In this document: positions 1 through 8,717 of the stretch, in pieces
How the letters are laid out: each line of letters opens with the position of its first letter
Position numbering within the stretch: the first letter of the stretch is position 1
Source of the DNA: Mycobacterium sp. EPa45
Lineage (GTDB): Bacteria; Actinomycetota; Actinomycetes; Mycobacteriales; Mycobacteriaceae
Direction of reading: 5' to 3'
Assembly: GCF_001021385.1 (NCBI RefSeq)
Contig: NZ_CP011773.1
Location: 3,286,001 to 3,350,000, forward strand
Length of the DNA stretch: 64,000 nt
Made by a program: the position numbers and the translations under genes
Notes under the pieces: generated by a model
Databases searched by the model: none
What the model was told of the DNA's origin: nothing
What the model saw: only the letters and a program-made list of their open reading frames with translations

Positions 1-336
1 ATGCTCGGTCGCGAACCGGGCTACCCGGCGACTCAGGGAGTATTTGTTCTCGTCAAAATGCGCCATTCCCGGTGAGGTATCGAATCCGGCCCCCGCCGCG
101 GTGGTGACCCGCACCGGCATCAGGTAATGAACGTCCTCGGTCAGCAGATCCAGCCAGGCCTCGTAATCTTGGGCGTCGAGAAGGTAAGCCTCGTTTACGA
201 GGAACCGGTGCGCCTCAAGGTGACGAGCATCGTCGAACCATAGGGCGTCCCCGATTCGTTGATCGCGCGCAGCGTGCGCACCAAGCACCGGTGGCGGAAT
301 GTGCCGACCAGCGCCCTCGCGGCCGTCGACGCTCAC
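1..336 (-). CDS. Ring-hydroxylating dioxygenase beta subunit (partial, C-terminus beyond window)
   Basis: The first 112 codons of a small-subunit (SnoaL/NTF2-fold) protein of a Rieske non-heme iron oxygenase are visible; the family is usually about 160-180 residues, so roughly one third is missing past the left edge. The GTG start overlaps the TGA of the alpha-subunit gene by 4 bp (GTGA), which implies translational coupling. Typical beta-subunit features are an N-terminal helix ending in EAYLLDAQDYEAWLDLL, then TEDVHYLMPVRVT, as in the other beta subunit of this window (TEDIRYVIPVRLS). The subunit is structural in the alpha3beta3 hexamer and has no metal site. Identity as a beta subunit is firm; the aromatic substrate is unknown. 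Confidence 0.88.
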   Translation of the reverse strand, partial: MSVDGREGAGRHIPPPVLGAHAARDQRIGDALWFDDARHLEAHRFLVNEAYLLDAQDYEAWLDLLTEDVHYLMPVRVTTAAGAGFDTSPGMAHFDENKYSLSRRVARFATEH

Positions 337-1784
337 AGTGTCACCGACGTCGGATCGGGCTCGGAGGCGCTACCGGCGCAGCGTTGGCCGTTGGTCTGCG
401 TTATCGGCTCAATCCCGTGCGGGTTGTCGGTGAGCACCGTAGCGGGGTCGACGTGCAGTGGCGGCTTTTCCAGATAGTCGGCCCACAATCTCAGCAATTG
501 CCGCTGATTATTTTCGTTGTAGCCGAGCTGGGCGTACCCCGGCCCGTGGAACTGAGCACTGGTGAGTTTGTCGACCACCGGCGTGTCATCTGCGAGCAGT
601 CCCATCCGACTGTTCAGCCGCAGCCGGCGAGCCATCGACCCCCCAGCAGTGTTGGTCATCGAAACCCAGTTCTCAACATCGTCTTGTTCGAACATCCCCG
701 TGGACCCAAAACACATCAGATAAGCCTTGTAGGAGTTCGCCTTGAACTCTGCCGGCGCATCAGAATCCACTGCAAACCACGACAGCACCTCGGTCTCCTT
801 CTCACTGATCGGCTGCCACAGCCGAAGAGAAATGAAGGGCAAGACGTCATCGCCGTCCTCGACCTTGGGCCAGTTGTGCACGAAGCTGAGATTCGGAAAA
901 CACGTCGCCGCCGAGATCATGAAGCCGTCGGCACCTACCACCTGTTGCTGCCGCGCAGTCCAGGTCGCTCGTGCGCGATCGATCATCTCAGGCGGGTAAC
1001 CGACGTAGTCCATCCGGTCCTCGAAGCTTCCTTCGGGCAGCTTGTAGGTGGTGCCCCCGCCTTTGTCCGCCCAGTATGTGGCGCCGTCTTTTCGCTTGTG
1101 GGCCTTGGGCTCCCGGAACAGACCGATCTCCACGACCGACGTGTGCGTCTGGGGGGTGTGATACATGTCCCCGGCAAAATTCTCCGCGGCGATCTTCCAG
1201 TTGGCCTTCACTCGCCAGCGCTGCGGGCCCCGCACCTCGAGGCCGTTGGGGCCCTGCTTGGTATAGAAATCGAGATAGAACTTGAAATCACCCAGATACT
1301 CCTCGAGCGACTCCGCATCCGGATCCATGGACAGGAAGATCAGCCCGTTATAGCTGGACACGCTCGGCGCAGGCAGCAGAGTTTGGCCCGACTTGTTGAA
1401 CCCTGCGTCGCCCCCGTATGCCTCCTGGTGAAATGGCAGCCCGAGGATCCGGCCGTCGTTCCGATAAGTCCAACCGTGATACGGGCACCTGAAGTTCGAC
1501 GCGTTGCCCATCTCCGCCCGACAGATCTGCATTCCCCGATGCAGGCACATATTGAACATCACGCGGACTTCGCCCGCCGAATCACGAGCAACGATGAATG
1601 AATCCTGCAGTACTCGCCGAACGACGTAATCCCCCGGCTGCGGAATCTCGGACTCGTGCGCCACGAACAACCACGCGCGGCTGAACAGCCGCTGCTTCTC
1701 GAGCTCAAAGATCTCGCTGTCGTTGTACACGTACGCAGGAATCATGCCCCGGCGCACATCCGCCAAGACTTCACTGTGATCCAT
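333..1784 (-). CDS. Rieske aromatic ring-hydroxylating dioxygenase, alpha subunit (system 1)
   Basis: This is the catalytic large subunit, 483 aa. The start is the ATG at 1784, preceded by GGGAG; the frame extends upstream but that part is not conserved-looking. The Rieske [2Fe-2S] ligands are C80, H82, C100 and H103 (CxH-x17-CPYH). The mononuclear-iron region is NWKIAAENFAGDMYHTPQTH, with bridging D206 and ligands H209 and H214, the same spacing as naphthalene dioxygenase (D205, H208, H213). The enzyme would insert both atoms of O2 into an aromatic ring to give a cis-dihydrodiol. No ferredoxin or reductase lies beside it in the window, so electrons may come from genes past the left edge or from the set at 14157-15601. 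An IclR regulator is divergent. The substrate is not determinable; an aromatic acid is plausible from the neighbouring pca operon. Confidence 0.93.
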   Translation of the reverse strand: MDHSEVLADVRRGMIPAYVYNDSEIFELEKQRLFSRAWLFVAHESEIPQPGDYVVRRVLQDSFIVARDSAGEVRVMFNMCLHRGMQICRAEMGNASNFRCPYHGWTYRNDGRILGLPFHQEAYGGDAGFNKSGQTLLPAPSVSSYNGLIFLSMDPDAESLEEYLGDFKFYLDFYTKQGPNGLEVRGPQRWRVKANWKIAAENFAGDMYHTPQTHTSVVEIGLFREPKAHKRKDGATYWADKGGGTTYKLPEGSFEDRMDYVGYPPEMIDRARATWTARQQQVVGADGFMISAATCFPNLSFVHNWPKVEDGDDVLPFISLRLWQPISEKETEVLSWFAVDSDAPAEFKANSYKAYLMCFGSTGMFEQDDVENWVSMTNTAGGSMARRLRLNSRMGLLADDTPVVDKLTSAQFHGPGYAQLGYNENNQRQLLRLWADYLEKPPLHVDPATVLTDNPHGIEPITQTNGQRCAGSASEPDPTSVTL

Positions 1785-2301
1785 CAAACGCCTACTCCCG
1801 TCGTTCGGCGAGGAGACCCGACCCGACCCACCCGAACCACGGGCCTTCACTGATAGGTGGAAGTCAACTCTGTACAGCAGAGATTATGGGGTTTTCTGCG
1901 CAGTGCAGTCAACCCTCACGGGCGCGTCGGCGCAGGCGCGGTTTCTCCACCGGCCGGACCGCCACGAGCGCGAAGGACGCCGACGACGGGTGAGGTGTGC
2001 TATGGAAAGTACTCGTGGCCCGAGAAATACGCAGCAAGTTCGACGTGGAGTTCACGAGCGCGTTTCGCATGATCGAGACCGTTAAGCCGATGACCCAACC
2101 GCCCGCGAGCCCGCTATCAAGGGGAGGCGTCCTGGGTGGCCAGGTAGCCTTCGCCGAACGCGAATGCACCCGAGGCTGAGCGGAACGATCCGGGCGGCGC
2201 TGACGATACTTGACTCCAGGTACCCGGGCTTCCGATCGCGCAAGAGTCACCAATTGCGCGGCAGGCCTCACTCGTTCCTCAGGGGAGGTACCCTTTCTGT
2301 C
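1785..2301. promoter_or_regulatory. Divergent intergenic region between Rieske alpha (system 1) and IclR regulator
   Basis: No supportable gene is present in these 517 bases. The region must hold the promoters for the oxygenase operon (leftward) and the IclR gene (rightward), and probably the IclR operator. A clear Shine-Dalgarno, AGGGGAGG, lies at 2281-2288 for the regulator. I could not identify a convincing operator palindrome or -35/-10 pair by eye. Confidence 0.5.
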
Positions 2302-3105
2302 ATGCAGAGACCGGCGCAAACGCGACAAATGGATCAACTCGGTACCGCTAAACCGCCTCAGTATCCGATCGAGTCTGTCGACAACGCTCTTCGCCTACTT
2401 CTACTCCTGGGTGAACGATCAGAGGTCCGTCTTACCGAGGCAAGCGTCTATCTAGACGTGGCATCGTCGACTGCGCATCGGCTGTTATCGATGCTTCAGT
2501 ATCGCGGTTTCGTCCGCCAGGATCCGATCAGCAAGGCTTATCTGCCCGGACCGGCCTTGACCGGGGTGGCGTTCGCTGTTTTCGCCAGAATGGATATACC
2601 GCGCATCGCAGCTCCGATTCTGCGCCAGCTCAGCGATGCGCTGCAGGAAACAGTGCATATCGGGATGCTGGATGGCACGTCGGTCCGCTTCATCGCGGCG
2701 CTCGAGAGCCCGTCCGCCGTGCGGGTGGTATCGCGCCTGGGTAGGACCATGCCTGCACACTGCACGTCGACCGGTAAGGCCATGCTTGCCAACTTCTCCG
2801 ATGAAGAGCTTCACAAACTGTACCCTGACCCAAATTTGGAACAACTCACCCAGAATTCAGTGAGCACCCTCACCCAGTTGTGCGCCGAGTTGGTAGAGGT
2901 CAGAAAGAGCGGTTTCGCGACCAGTAGGGAGGAAAGCGAAGAAGGTGTCGCATCCGTTGCTGTCGCCATACCTGCAAGAGGTCCCGACGTGAGGCTGGCA
3001 CTAAATGCATCAGCGCCGAGCTATCGGTTACGGCCATCACATGTCCGCAAAGTAGCTGGCATCATCGGCGAAGCTGCCGCAGAGCTTGCTACTAAGCTGA
3101 TCTAA
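2302..3105 (+). CDS. IclR-family transcriptional regulator
   Basis: A 267-aa regulator with an N-terminal winged helix-turn-helix (about residues 25-85, with LTEASVYLDVASSTAHRLL as the recognition region) and a C-terminal IclR effector domain containing the usual MPAHCTSTGKAMLA stretch. The ATG at 2302 is chosen because AGGGGAGG lies 13 bases upstream; the frame is open further 5' without a good ribosome site. The gene is divergent from the system-1 oxygenase and followed after 24 bases by a SnoaL-like gene on the same strand. By analogy with IclR regulators of aromatic-acid operons it probably controls the divergent oxygenase in response to the substrate or a metabolite; that is inference from position. 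Confidence 0.9.
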   Translation: MQRPAQTRQMDQLGTAKPPQYPIESVDNALRLLLLLGERSEVRLTEASVYLDVASSTAHRLLSMLQYRGFVRQDPISKAYLPGPALTGVAFAVFARMDIPRIAAPILRQLSDALQETVHIGMLDGTSVRFIAALESPSAVRVVSRLGRTMPAHCTSTGKAMLANFSDEELHKLYPDPNLEQLTQNSVSTLTQLCAELVEVRKSGFATSREESEEGVASVAVAIPARGPDVRLALNASAPSYRLRPSHVRKVAGIIGEAAAELATKLI

Positions 3106-3129
3106 CTACATTGGCAAAGGAGATGTTCT

Positions 3130-3600
3130 GTGCCGAGTACCCCCGACCTGCCGGCGTTCGTTTCGACGATCGATGACTACCTGCGCTTAGAACAGCGCCA
3201 CTCGCCGGCCGAGCAAATGTTCGCAACCGTCCTCACAGACGACTTCGAAATCGGCTTTCGCGGCGGCCACCAATGGAAGGGACTCAATGGTCTGCGGTTG
3301 TATCTCACGCAGCGGGACGGGATTTTCGACGAACGCCTCGAACTGCGTCAAGTACTTTCCTACGTTCCGGTGCAGGAGGATGTCATCGAGCTGACGACAC
3401 GACTCGAGTTCTTCTTCCGTCGCTGGAGAGCTCCTTCGCCGGTCAGCGAAGAATTCACCGGTGCGGCCTTTCACACGTGGCTGATCCGCATTGTCGACCA
3501 TGAGACCCGCGTGGCCCGGGTGGTTATCGATGGATTTGCAAATCTCAACGACAACGCCAGGGCGGCGTTTGCTATCCCAGATGAAGGGTTCGACGAATAA
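3130..3600 (+). CDS. SnoaL/NTF2-like protein
   Basis: A 156-aa protein of the NTF2-like superfamily, the fold shared by SnoaL cyclases, ketosteroid isomerase and ring-hydroxylase beta subunits. The start is the GTG at 3130 with AAAGGAG just upstream; an ATG seven bases earlier is in another frame and dies quickly. Visible family features are the N-terminal helix IDDYLRLEQRHSPAEQMFATVLTDD cut by an acidic turn, then a glycine-rich strand and a conical barrel. It is 24 bases downstream of the IclR gene and so probably cotranscribed with it. A small isomerase, dehydratase or binding role in aromatic catabolism is possible, but no catalytic residues can be assigned. Confidence 0.7.
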   Translation: MPSTPDLPAFVSTIDDYLRLEQRHSPAEQMFATVLTDDFEIGFRGGHQWKGLNGLRLYLTQRDGIFDERLELRQVLSYVPVQEDVIELTTRLEFFFRRWRAPSPVSEEFTGAAFHTWLIRIVDHETRVARVVIDGFANLNDNARAAFAIPDEGFDE

Positions 3601-3824
3601 CGCATGTGACCGCATCGTGATCACTTTGCGCTTTACTCGCACAACCCGTGGGCCGACAACACGGGTGCAGATCAGGCCGCCTGCTTCGCCGGGAGGCGCC
3701 GCGGCCACGAAAGTTGCAGGGCGGCTGGACATTAGCGCCGTGGATGGGTTGACCGGCCGCCGTGTGTTTGACCGCCGTCGTCAAGCGCCCTTCGAAGCGA
3801 TTCCCTTGACAATTTCTCCACTGC

Positions 3825-4313
3825 TTACGTGTCGGCGACGCCGAAAGCCTCGGCGAAGCTAACGTTGCCCCTGCTTTCCCTCTGGGTTGCGTCCACGGCA
3901 GCCAAGAGGCGGGAGTTCTCGATGACGATCATCTCGACGTCCAGTTGGTCGTCGGCATAGTGGCGATGCCACACCCACGGCGGCGTATAAACGAAGTCGC
4001 CTGCGCTCCACGTCACGCGTTGATCGCCGATCTCCGACCAGCCCGAGCCATGTTGCACGAAGTGAATTGACTCGTGTACGTGTCGATGAAGGTCACTGCC
4101 CGCACCGGCGGGGATCTTCTGCAGAAAAAACTCAATGGAGCGGGCGGGTATCCGCAGAAGCAATCCAATTTCTGATGGGCTTCCGGTCTGGATCCAGTGT
4201 GCCTCGGTGGAGCTCACGACGAGGTGCTCTTCGGATACGTGCTGGTGGTCGCGATCTCCTGCGCGCGCCATGCTTTCGGCGAAATCGTCAAGCTCGTCAC
4301 GGGATAGGGTCAT
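3825..4313 (-). CDS. Cupin-domain protein downstream of the pca operon
   Basis: A 162-aa single-domain cupin. The ATG at 4313 is preceded by AGAGGAG; an upstream in-frame ATG has no such signal. The cupin metal motifs are visible: HRHVHESIHFVQHGSG supplies two or three His and a Glu, and TPPWVWHRHYA supplies the distal His. It lies 43 bases after pcaJ on the same strand, so it is probably the last gene of the pca operon. It could be a small non-heme dioxygenase, an isomerase or a ligand-binding protein acting on an aromatic acid or ring-cleavage intermediate. No canonical pca gene of this type is known to me. Confidence 0.78.
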   Translation of the reverse strand: MTLSRDELDDFAESMARAGDRDHQHVSEEHLVVSSTEAHWIQTGSPSEIGLLLRIPARSIEFFLQKIPAGAGSDLHRHVHESIHFVQHGSGWSEIGDQRVTWSAGDFVYTPPWVWHRHYADDQLDVEMIVIENSRLLAAVDATQRESRGNVSFAEAFGVADT

Positions 4314-4356
4314 CGATCCACTCCTCTGGGAATTTCGTCGCTGAGCGAGCATGGAG

Positions 4357-5076
4357 TCACTTTTCGGCGACCGAAGCGCCAGGGTCACACGACAGAGCTA
4401 TGTGCAAGCGCTTCTCGAGCGCGGCGATACTGATGGCGAAGGTCTCGAGTACGCGCACGCGTCCGTCTCCGGCGTTGTCGATGTCGAAGATCGCGTACTC
4501 GGTATACAGCCGGCTGACGCATCGAAGCCCGGTCAGCGGGTAACTGCACTCCGGAACCAACTTCGCGGTCCCGTCCTTGCCGAACAGCGTCATCATCACG
4601 AATACGCGCTTCGCGCCGATGGCGAGATCCATCGCACCCCCGACCGCGGGAATGGCGTCCGGTGCTCCGGTGTGCCAGTTGGCGAGGTCTCCACGCTCGC
4701 TGACCTGAAACGCCCCGAGCACACACACGTCGAGATGGCCGCCGCGCATCATGGCGAAGGAGTCGGCGTGGTGGAAGTAGGACGCCCCAGGGGTTTCGGT
4801 GACCGGAACCTTGCCTGCATTGGTGAGATCCGGGTCAATGGCGTCTCCCGTCGCGGCGCCTCCCATGCCGAGCATGCCGTTCTCGGTGTGCAGCACCACC
4901 TCGGCGGCGGGGTCGAGGTAGTCGGCGACCATCGTGGGCTGGCCGATGCCGAGATTGACGTACGACCCAGGTGCGATGTCGCGGGCGATCATCGCGGCGA
5001 TCTCCCGGCGGTCCAACGGGCCACGGTCGAGATGCTCGACACGACGCCGTGTCCTTGCATCGAGCGTTCCCGTCAC
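4357..5076 (-). CDS. pcaJ: 3-oxoadipate CoA-transferase, beta subunit (PcaJ)
   Basis: Beta subunit (239 aa) of the class I CoA-transferase that moves CoA from succinyl-CoA to 3-oxoadipate, the penultimate step of the beta-ketoadipate pathway. The catalytic glutamate sits in VVLHTENGMLGMGG, and NLGIGQPTMVADYL is the typical glycine-rich segment. The ATG start overlaps the pcaI stop by 4 bp. The alternative, a scoAB-type acetoacetyl transferase, is made unlikely by its place at the end of a complete pca operon. Confidence 0.93.
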   Translation of the reverse strand: MTGTLDARTRRRVEHLDRGPLDRREIAAMIARDIAPGSYVNLGIGQPTMVADYLDPAAEVVLHTENGMLGMGGAATGDAIDPDLTNAGKVPVTETPGASYFHHADSFAMMRGGHLDVCVLGAFQVSERGDLANWHTGAPDAIPAVGGAMDLAIGAKRVFVMMTLFGKDGTAKLVPECSYPLTGLRCVSRLYTEYAIFDIDNAGDGRVRVLETFAISIAALEKRLHIALSCDPGASVAEK

Positions 5077-5771
5077 GAGGCGACCTCGGTGCGGGCGGCG
5101 GGAATCGAGGACAGGTCGAGGATGCGGTCGACGAAGATACCCGGCGTCACGACCGTCTCGGGGTCGATGCCTCCGGTCTCGACGACGCGGGAGACCTCAA
5201 CGACGGTCAGCGTGGCGGCGGTCGCCATCACCGGACCGAAGTTGCGAGCAGTCTTGCGGTACAACAGGTTTCCGGCCCGGTCGGCCAGGTGTGCTGCGAT
5301 GAGTGCGACGTCGCCGCGGATCGGATACTCCAGCACGTAGTCGCGGCCGTCGATCGTGCGGATCTCCTTGCCCGAGGCGAGCGGGGTGCCGACACCGGTC
5401 GGGCAGAAGAACGCGCCAATGCCCGCGCCTGCCGCTCTGATCCGCTCGGCCAGGTTGCCCTGCGGGACCACTTCGAGGTCGACCATGCCGTCCCGGTAGA
5501 GCCTGTCGAACACGTACGAATCGGCCTGTCGGGGGAAGGAACAAATGACCTTCGCGACCCGACCGGCAGCCAGCAGCGCGGCCAGACCGGTGTCGCCGTT
5601 GCCCGCGTTGTTGCTGACGATGGTGAGCTCGGCGGCGCCCTGTTCGATGATCGCATCGATGAGTGTGGTGGGCATGCCCGCCATGCCGAATCCGCCGACG
5701 AGAATTGTTGCGCCGTCGGCGATTCCGGCGACGGCTTCATGGGCGGTGGCGCAGACGGCGGTGCGGCTCAT
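5073..5771 (-). CDS. pcaI: 3-oxoadipate CoA-transferase, alpha subunit (PcaI)
   Basis: Alpha subunit (232 aa) of 3-oxoadipate CoA-transferase. The motif DGATILVGGFGMAGMPTTLI near residues 19-38 is the family's CoA-binding glycine-rich start, and GNGDTGLAALL and the C-terminal EVSRVVETGGIDPETVVTPG segments also fit. The start is the ATG at 5771, which overlaps the pcaL stop by 4 bp; the open frame runs far upstream inside pcaL as a shadow. It forms the active heterodimer with PcaJ, whose gene it overlaps. Confidence 0.93.
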   Translation of the reverse strand: MSRTAVCATAHEAVAGIADGATILVGGFGMAGMPTTLIDAIIEQGAAELTIVSNNAGNGDTGLAALLAAGRVAKVICSFPRQADSYVFDRLYRDGMVDLEVVPQGNLAERIRAAGAGIGAFFCPTGVGTPLASGKEIRTIDGRDYVLEYPIRGDVALIAAHLADRAGNLLYRKTARNFGPVMATAATLTVVEVSRVVETGGIDPETVVTPGIFVDRILDLSSIPAARTEVAS

Positions 5772-6949
5772 GACGACGCCCGCTCGTCCTCGTCGAATTC
5801 CGGCAATACCTCGGCGGCGATGCGAAACGCGGAGTTGGCGTCGGGGACGCCACAGTAGATGGCAGTCTGCATCAGCAGCTCCTTGATCTCGTCGTTGCTC
5901 AAACCGTTCCGGCGGGCCGCTCGCAGGTGCATCGCCAGTTCCTCGCGGTGCCCGCGCGCGACCAGGGCCGTCAGGGTGATCATCGAGCGGCTGCGGAGGT
6001 CTAGACCTGGGCGGGTCCAGATGGTTCCCCAGGCGTACTGGGTGATCAGGTGCTGGAAATCGGCGGTCATGTCGGTGGTACCGGCGATTGCCCGGTCGAC
6101 GTGCCCGTCGCCGAGCACCTGGCGCCGTATCGCCATTCCCACGCGACACACGTCCTCGACGGTCCTAGTCGCAGGCTGCGGAATACCCACCTGCTCTGCG
6201 ATGAGGCCGGCGACCCGGTCCGGGGCTTCGACGGGTGCCAGGTGCCCGACACCGTCGAGCACTACGAGGTCACCGTCCTGGACACCGGAGGCGATGCGCC
6301 GCAATGACTCCGGCGGCGTGGGCACGTCGGCGCTGCCTGCCACGGCCAGGACGGGAGTGACGATCTCGCGCAATCGGTCGGAAATGTCGAATGCCGCGAG
6401 AGCCTCGCACGCCTGCGCATAGGACTCCGGATCGGTGTGACTGAGGGCGTCCAGCAGCGCCGCGCCGACACCTGGTTGCCGGTCGACGAAGCCGGGCGCG
6501 AACCACCGCTGGGCCGCGCCCGAGAGCAGGGTTTCGACGCCCTCGGCGCGGACGGTGGCGGCGCGCTCCAGCCAGCCAGCTGGGGTGCCGATCGACGCAC
6601 CGGTGCCCAGCAAGGTCGCCGAGTCCACCCGTTGCGGCGCATCGAGCATCAGCTGTAGACCGACACAGCCACCGAGCGAAACACCGGCGTAGTGAAAGGT
6701 TTCGGCGCGCATGTCGTCGGCGAGTGCCAGCACGGCGGCCGCTAGTTCGGCGATCGTGAAGGGCTCGCCAGGACCGCCTCGACCGTGACCGGGTAGGTCC
6801 CACCCGACGACGCGGGCGTGCGCACTCAGCCATCCAGCCGCAGCGCTCCACAGCGTGGCTGCCGAGGTACCCAGTGAGGGCCCCAGCACGAGGACAGGCG
6901 CACCGCGGGGACCGCCGAAGTCGATTGTGGCCAAGGCCGGAATGGTCAT
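5768..6949 (-). CDS. pcaL: PcaL: fused 3-oxoadipate enol-lactonase and 4-carboxymuconolactone decarboxylase
   Basis: A 393-aa natural fusion of PcaD and PcaC, as known in actinobacteria. Residues about 1-255 form an alpha/beta hydrolase with nucleophile S91 in HYAGVSLGGCVG and the catalytic His in DGVGHLAPVEAP, hydrolysing 3-oxoadipate enol-lactone. Residues about 265-385 form a carboxymuconolactone decarboxylase domain (RSRSMITLTALVARGHREEL, MQTAIYCGVPDAN). The protein thus performs two consecutive steps. Both junctions overlap by 4 bp (pcaB upstream, pcaI downstream). Confidence 0.95.
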   Translation of the reverse strand: MTIPALATIDFGGPRGAPVLVLGPSLGTSAATLWSAAAGWLSAHARVVGWDLPGHGRGGPGEPFTIAELAAAVLALADDMRAETFHYAGVSLGGCVGLQLMLDAPQRVDSATLLGTGASIGTPAGWLERAATVRAEGVETLLSGAAQRWFAPGFVDRQPGVGAALLDALSHTDPESYAQACEALAAFDISDRLREIVTPVLAVAGSADVPTPPESLRRIASGVQDGDLVVLDGVGHLAPVEAPDRVAGLIAEQVGIPQPATRTVEDVCRVGMAIRRQVLGDGHVDRAIAGTTDMTADFQHLITQYAWGTIWTRPGLDLRSRSMITLTALVARGHREELAMHLRAARRNGLSNDEIKELLMQTAIYCGVPDANSAFRIAAEVLPEFDEDERASS

Positions 6950-8151
6950 GACGCAGACTTGATGAAGCGACGGGCCCGACTCAAGGTCGAATCGATCAGC
7001 CGATCGGCGGCACCGGTGTAGTCGGGCCGTGCTGGGCTACCGGTCAACTCGGCCATGGCCCGTTGTTCGGTGAGCAGCCCGCCCGCGTCGGCCAGGTTCG
7101 CGGCCGCCCGCGCCGCGTCCACCTGCAACCCGGAGAGCAGTTCGGAGGCCTGGACGGCCGCCACGACGGTGCGGCGGGCGAGCGTGCGCAGTGTGGCCCA
7201 TTCGGCGTGCCACGCGCCGTCGGAGCGCTCGTCGACACTCGCTCCTGCGGCCAGGTGCAGGGTGGCGCCTAACGTGCCCGCGGTGAGCGCGGTGCGCCGG
7301 ATCAACACAGAACGGACGGGATTGTTCTTGTGCGGCATCGTCGATGAGCCGCCACCACTGCCCTCGGCCAGCTCGCCGATCTCGGGCCGGCTACCGGTCG
7401 CGACGTCGGCGGCGATGTGCCCCCAGGCGTCGCAGCAGCTCACCAACGCATCCCCGATGCGGGTGATCGCCGAGCGGGTGGTGTGCCAGGGCGGAGCCGG
7501 CGCCAGCCGCAGAGCGCCGGCGAGCGCGTCGCTCAACGCGATGGCGCCGTCCACCGAACCGGTCAATTCCGTAGCCGCCGCCAGCGTTCCCACCGCGCCA
7601 CCGACCTGCACCGGCAGGGAGGGCAGCAGCCCAGTCAGCGGTTCGGCGGCGTCCAGTATGCCGGTAAGCCAACGTGCCATCTTGACGCCGAAGGTGCTCG
7701 GTAGGGCGGCCTGGGTCAGGGTACGCGCGAGTGTTGGTGTGCTCCGGTGCCTCTCAGCGAGCTCGGACAGCGCCCGGACTTGGACGGTGAACTCGTCGCC
7801 GATGCGTATGAGGACATCACGGGCGCAGATGACGAGCGCTGTGTCGACGACGTCCTGACTGGTTAGCCCGCGGTGTAACCAACGCGCTGTCGCCGCCGTC
7901 GACCGCTCACGCAACAACGTGACCAGCGCGCTGACGGGGCTGCCGTCGGTGGCGGCGCGGCGGGCGATCGACTCGGTGTCGGCGTCGGCGATGAGGTCTG
8001 CCAAGCTGGCACGCGCCTCCTGCGGTGCGATACCGGCGTCGACGAGGATGTCCAGCCACGCCCGTTCCACGGCCACCATGGCCCCGAGGAATGCGGGGCC
8101 GCTCATCAGGGCGCCTGCGAGGTCGTCGCCCGGCCAGAAGAGGTCAGTCAT
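6946..8151 (-). CDS. pcaB: 3-carboxy-cis,cis-muconate cycloisomerase (PcaB)
   Basis: A 401-aa member of the fumarase/aspartase superfamily, which cyclises beta-carboxymuconate to 4-carboxymuconolactone. The superfamily signature GSSTMPHKNNPV is intact, including the mobile-loop serines. Start at the ATG at 8151, overlapping the pcaG stop by 4 bp; the longer open frame runs back through pcaG and is a shadow. It is slightly shorter than the roughly 450 residues of proteobacterial PcaB, with a short C-terminal domain. Position between pcaG and pcaL supports PcaB over adenylosuccinate lyase. Confidence 0.93.
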   Translation of the reverse strand: MTDLFWPGDDLAGALMSGPAFLGAMVAVERAWLDILVDAGIAPQEARASLADLIADADTESIARRAATDGSPVSALVTLLRERSTAATARWLHRGLTSQDVVDTALVICARDVLIRIGDEFTVQVRALSELAERHRSTPTLARTLTQAALPSTFGVKMARWLTGILDAAEPLTGLLPSLPVQVGGAVGTLAAATELTGSVDGAIALSDALAGALRLAPAPPWHTTRSAITRIGDALVSCCDAWGHIAADVATGSRPEIGELAEGSGGGSSTMPHKNNPVRSVLIRRTALTAGTLGATLHLAAGASVDERSDGAWHAEWATLRTLARRTVVAAVQASELLSGLQVDAARAAANLADAGGLLTEQRAMAELTGSPARPDYTGAADRLIDSTLSRARRFIKSAS

Positions 8152-8717
8152 CGCTGGTGTCCCGCGTAGCGCAGGAAGACCGTCTCGGGTTTGCCTGGCG
8201 CGTCCTGCAATTGGATGTCGAAGCGTAGTCCGGCGCCCTCGCGGGTGGCGATGAGAGTGTCGCGGCGCTCGGGCGGCAGGGACGCCAGCAGTGGATCGCC
8301 TGCCAGCTGGCCCCCCGGCACGTAGGCGCGTGTGAACAGCCGGTTGAGCAGCCCGCGGGCGAACACGGTGATCAGAAAGAACGGTGCCGCACCGGGATCG
8401 CAGGGACCTGGGATGACGGTGGAAAAGCTGTACCGTCCGCCAGCGTCGGTGCCGGCGCGGCCCCATCCGGTGAAGGTCCAGCCATCCCGGTGTAGCGAGC
8501 CGGTGGACGTGGGGATGGTGCCGTCGGCGTTGGCCTGCCAGATCTCAAGCAGGGCGTCGGGAACAGGCTGGCCGTCACCATCGAGGACCAAGCCGGCAAG
8601 CTGGACGGCACCCGGTGAGCCGGCCGGAACCAGCTGTTCGCACCGGTCGAACGGGAGTGCGTAACCGAAAAAGGGTCCGACGGTCTGCCCCGGGGTGGCG
8701 GTGAGCAGGGTATTCAT
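8148..8717 (-). CDS. pcaG: Protocatechuate 3,4-dioxygenase, alpha subunit (PcaG)
   Basis: Non-iron-binding alpha subunit (189 aa) of the intradiol dioxygenase. It begins with the typical TPGQTVGPFFGYALPF and carries the intradiol core PDALLEIWQANADG. It pairs with PcaH, where the ferric iron is held. The ATG at 8717 overlaps the pcaH stop by 4 bp, and its own stop overlaps the pcaB start by 4 bp. Confidence 0.95.
   Translation of the reverse strand: MNTLLTATPGQTVGPFFGYALPFDRCEQLVPAGSPGAVQLAGLVLDGDGQPVPDALLEIWQANADGTIPTSTGSLHRDGWTFTGWGRAGTDAGGRYSFSTVIPGPCDPGAAPFFLITVFARGLLNRLFTRAYVPGGQLAGDPLLASLPPERRDTLIATREGAGLRFDIQLQDAPGKPETVFLRYAGHQR

Noticed and set aside
291..1601. Long plus-strand frame of 436 codons at the left edge
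   Set aside because: It is antisense to a Rieske alpha subunit with complete iron-ligand motifs; high-GC DNA makes such shadows common.
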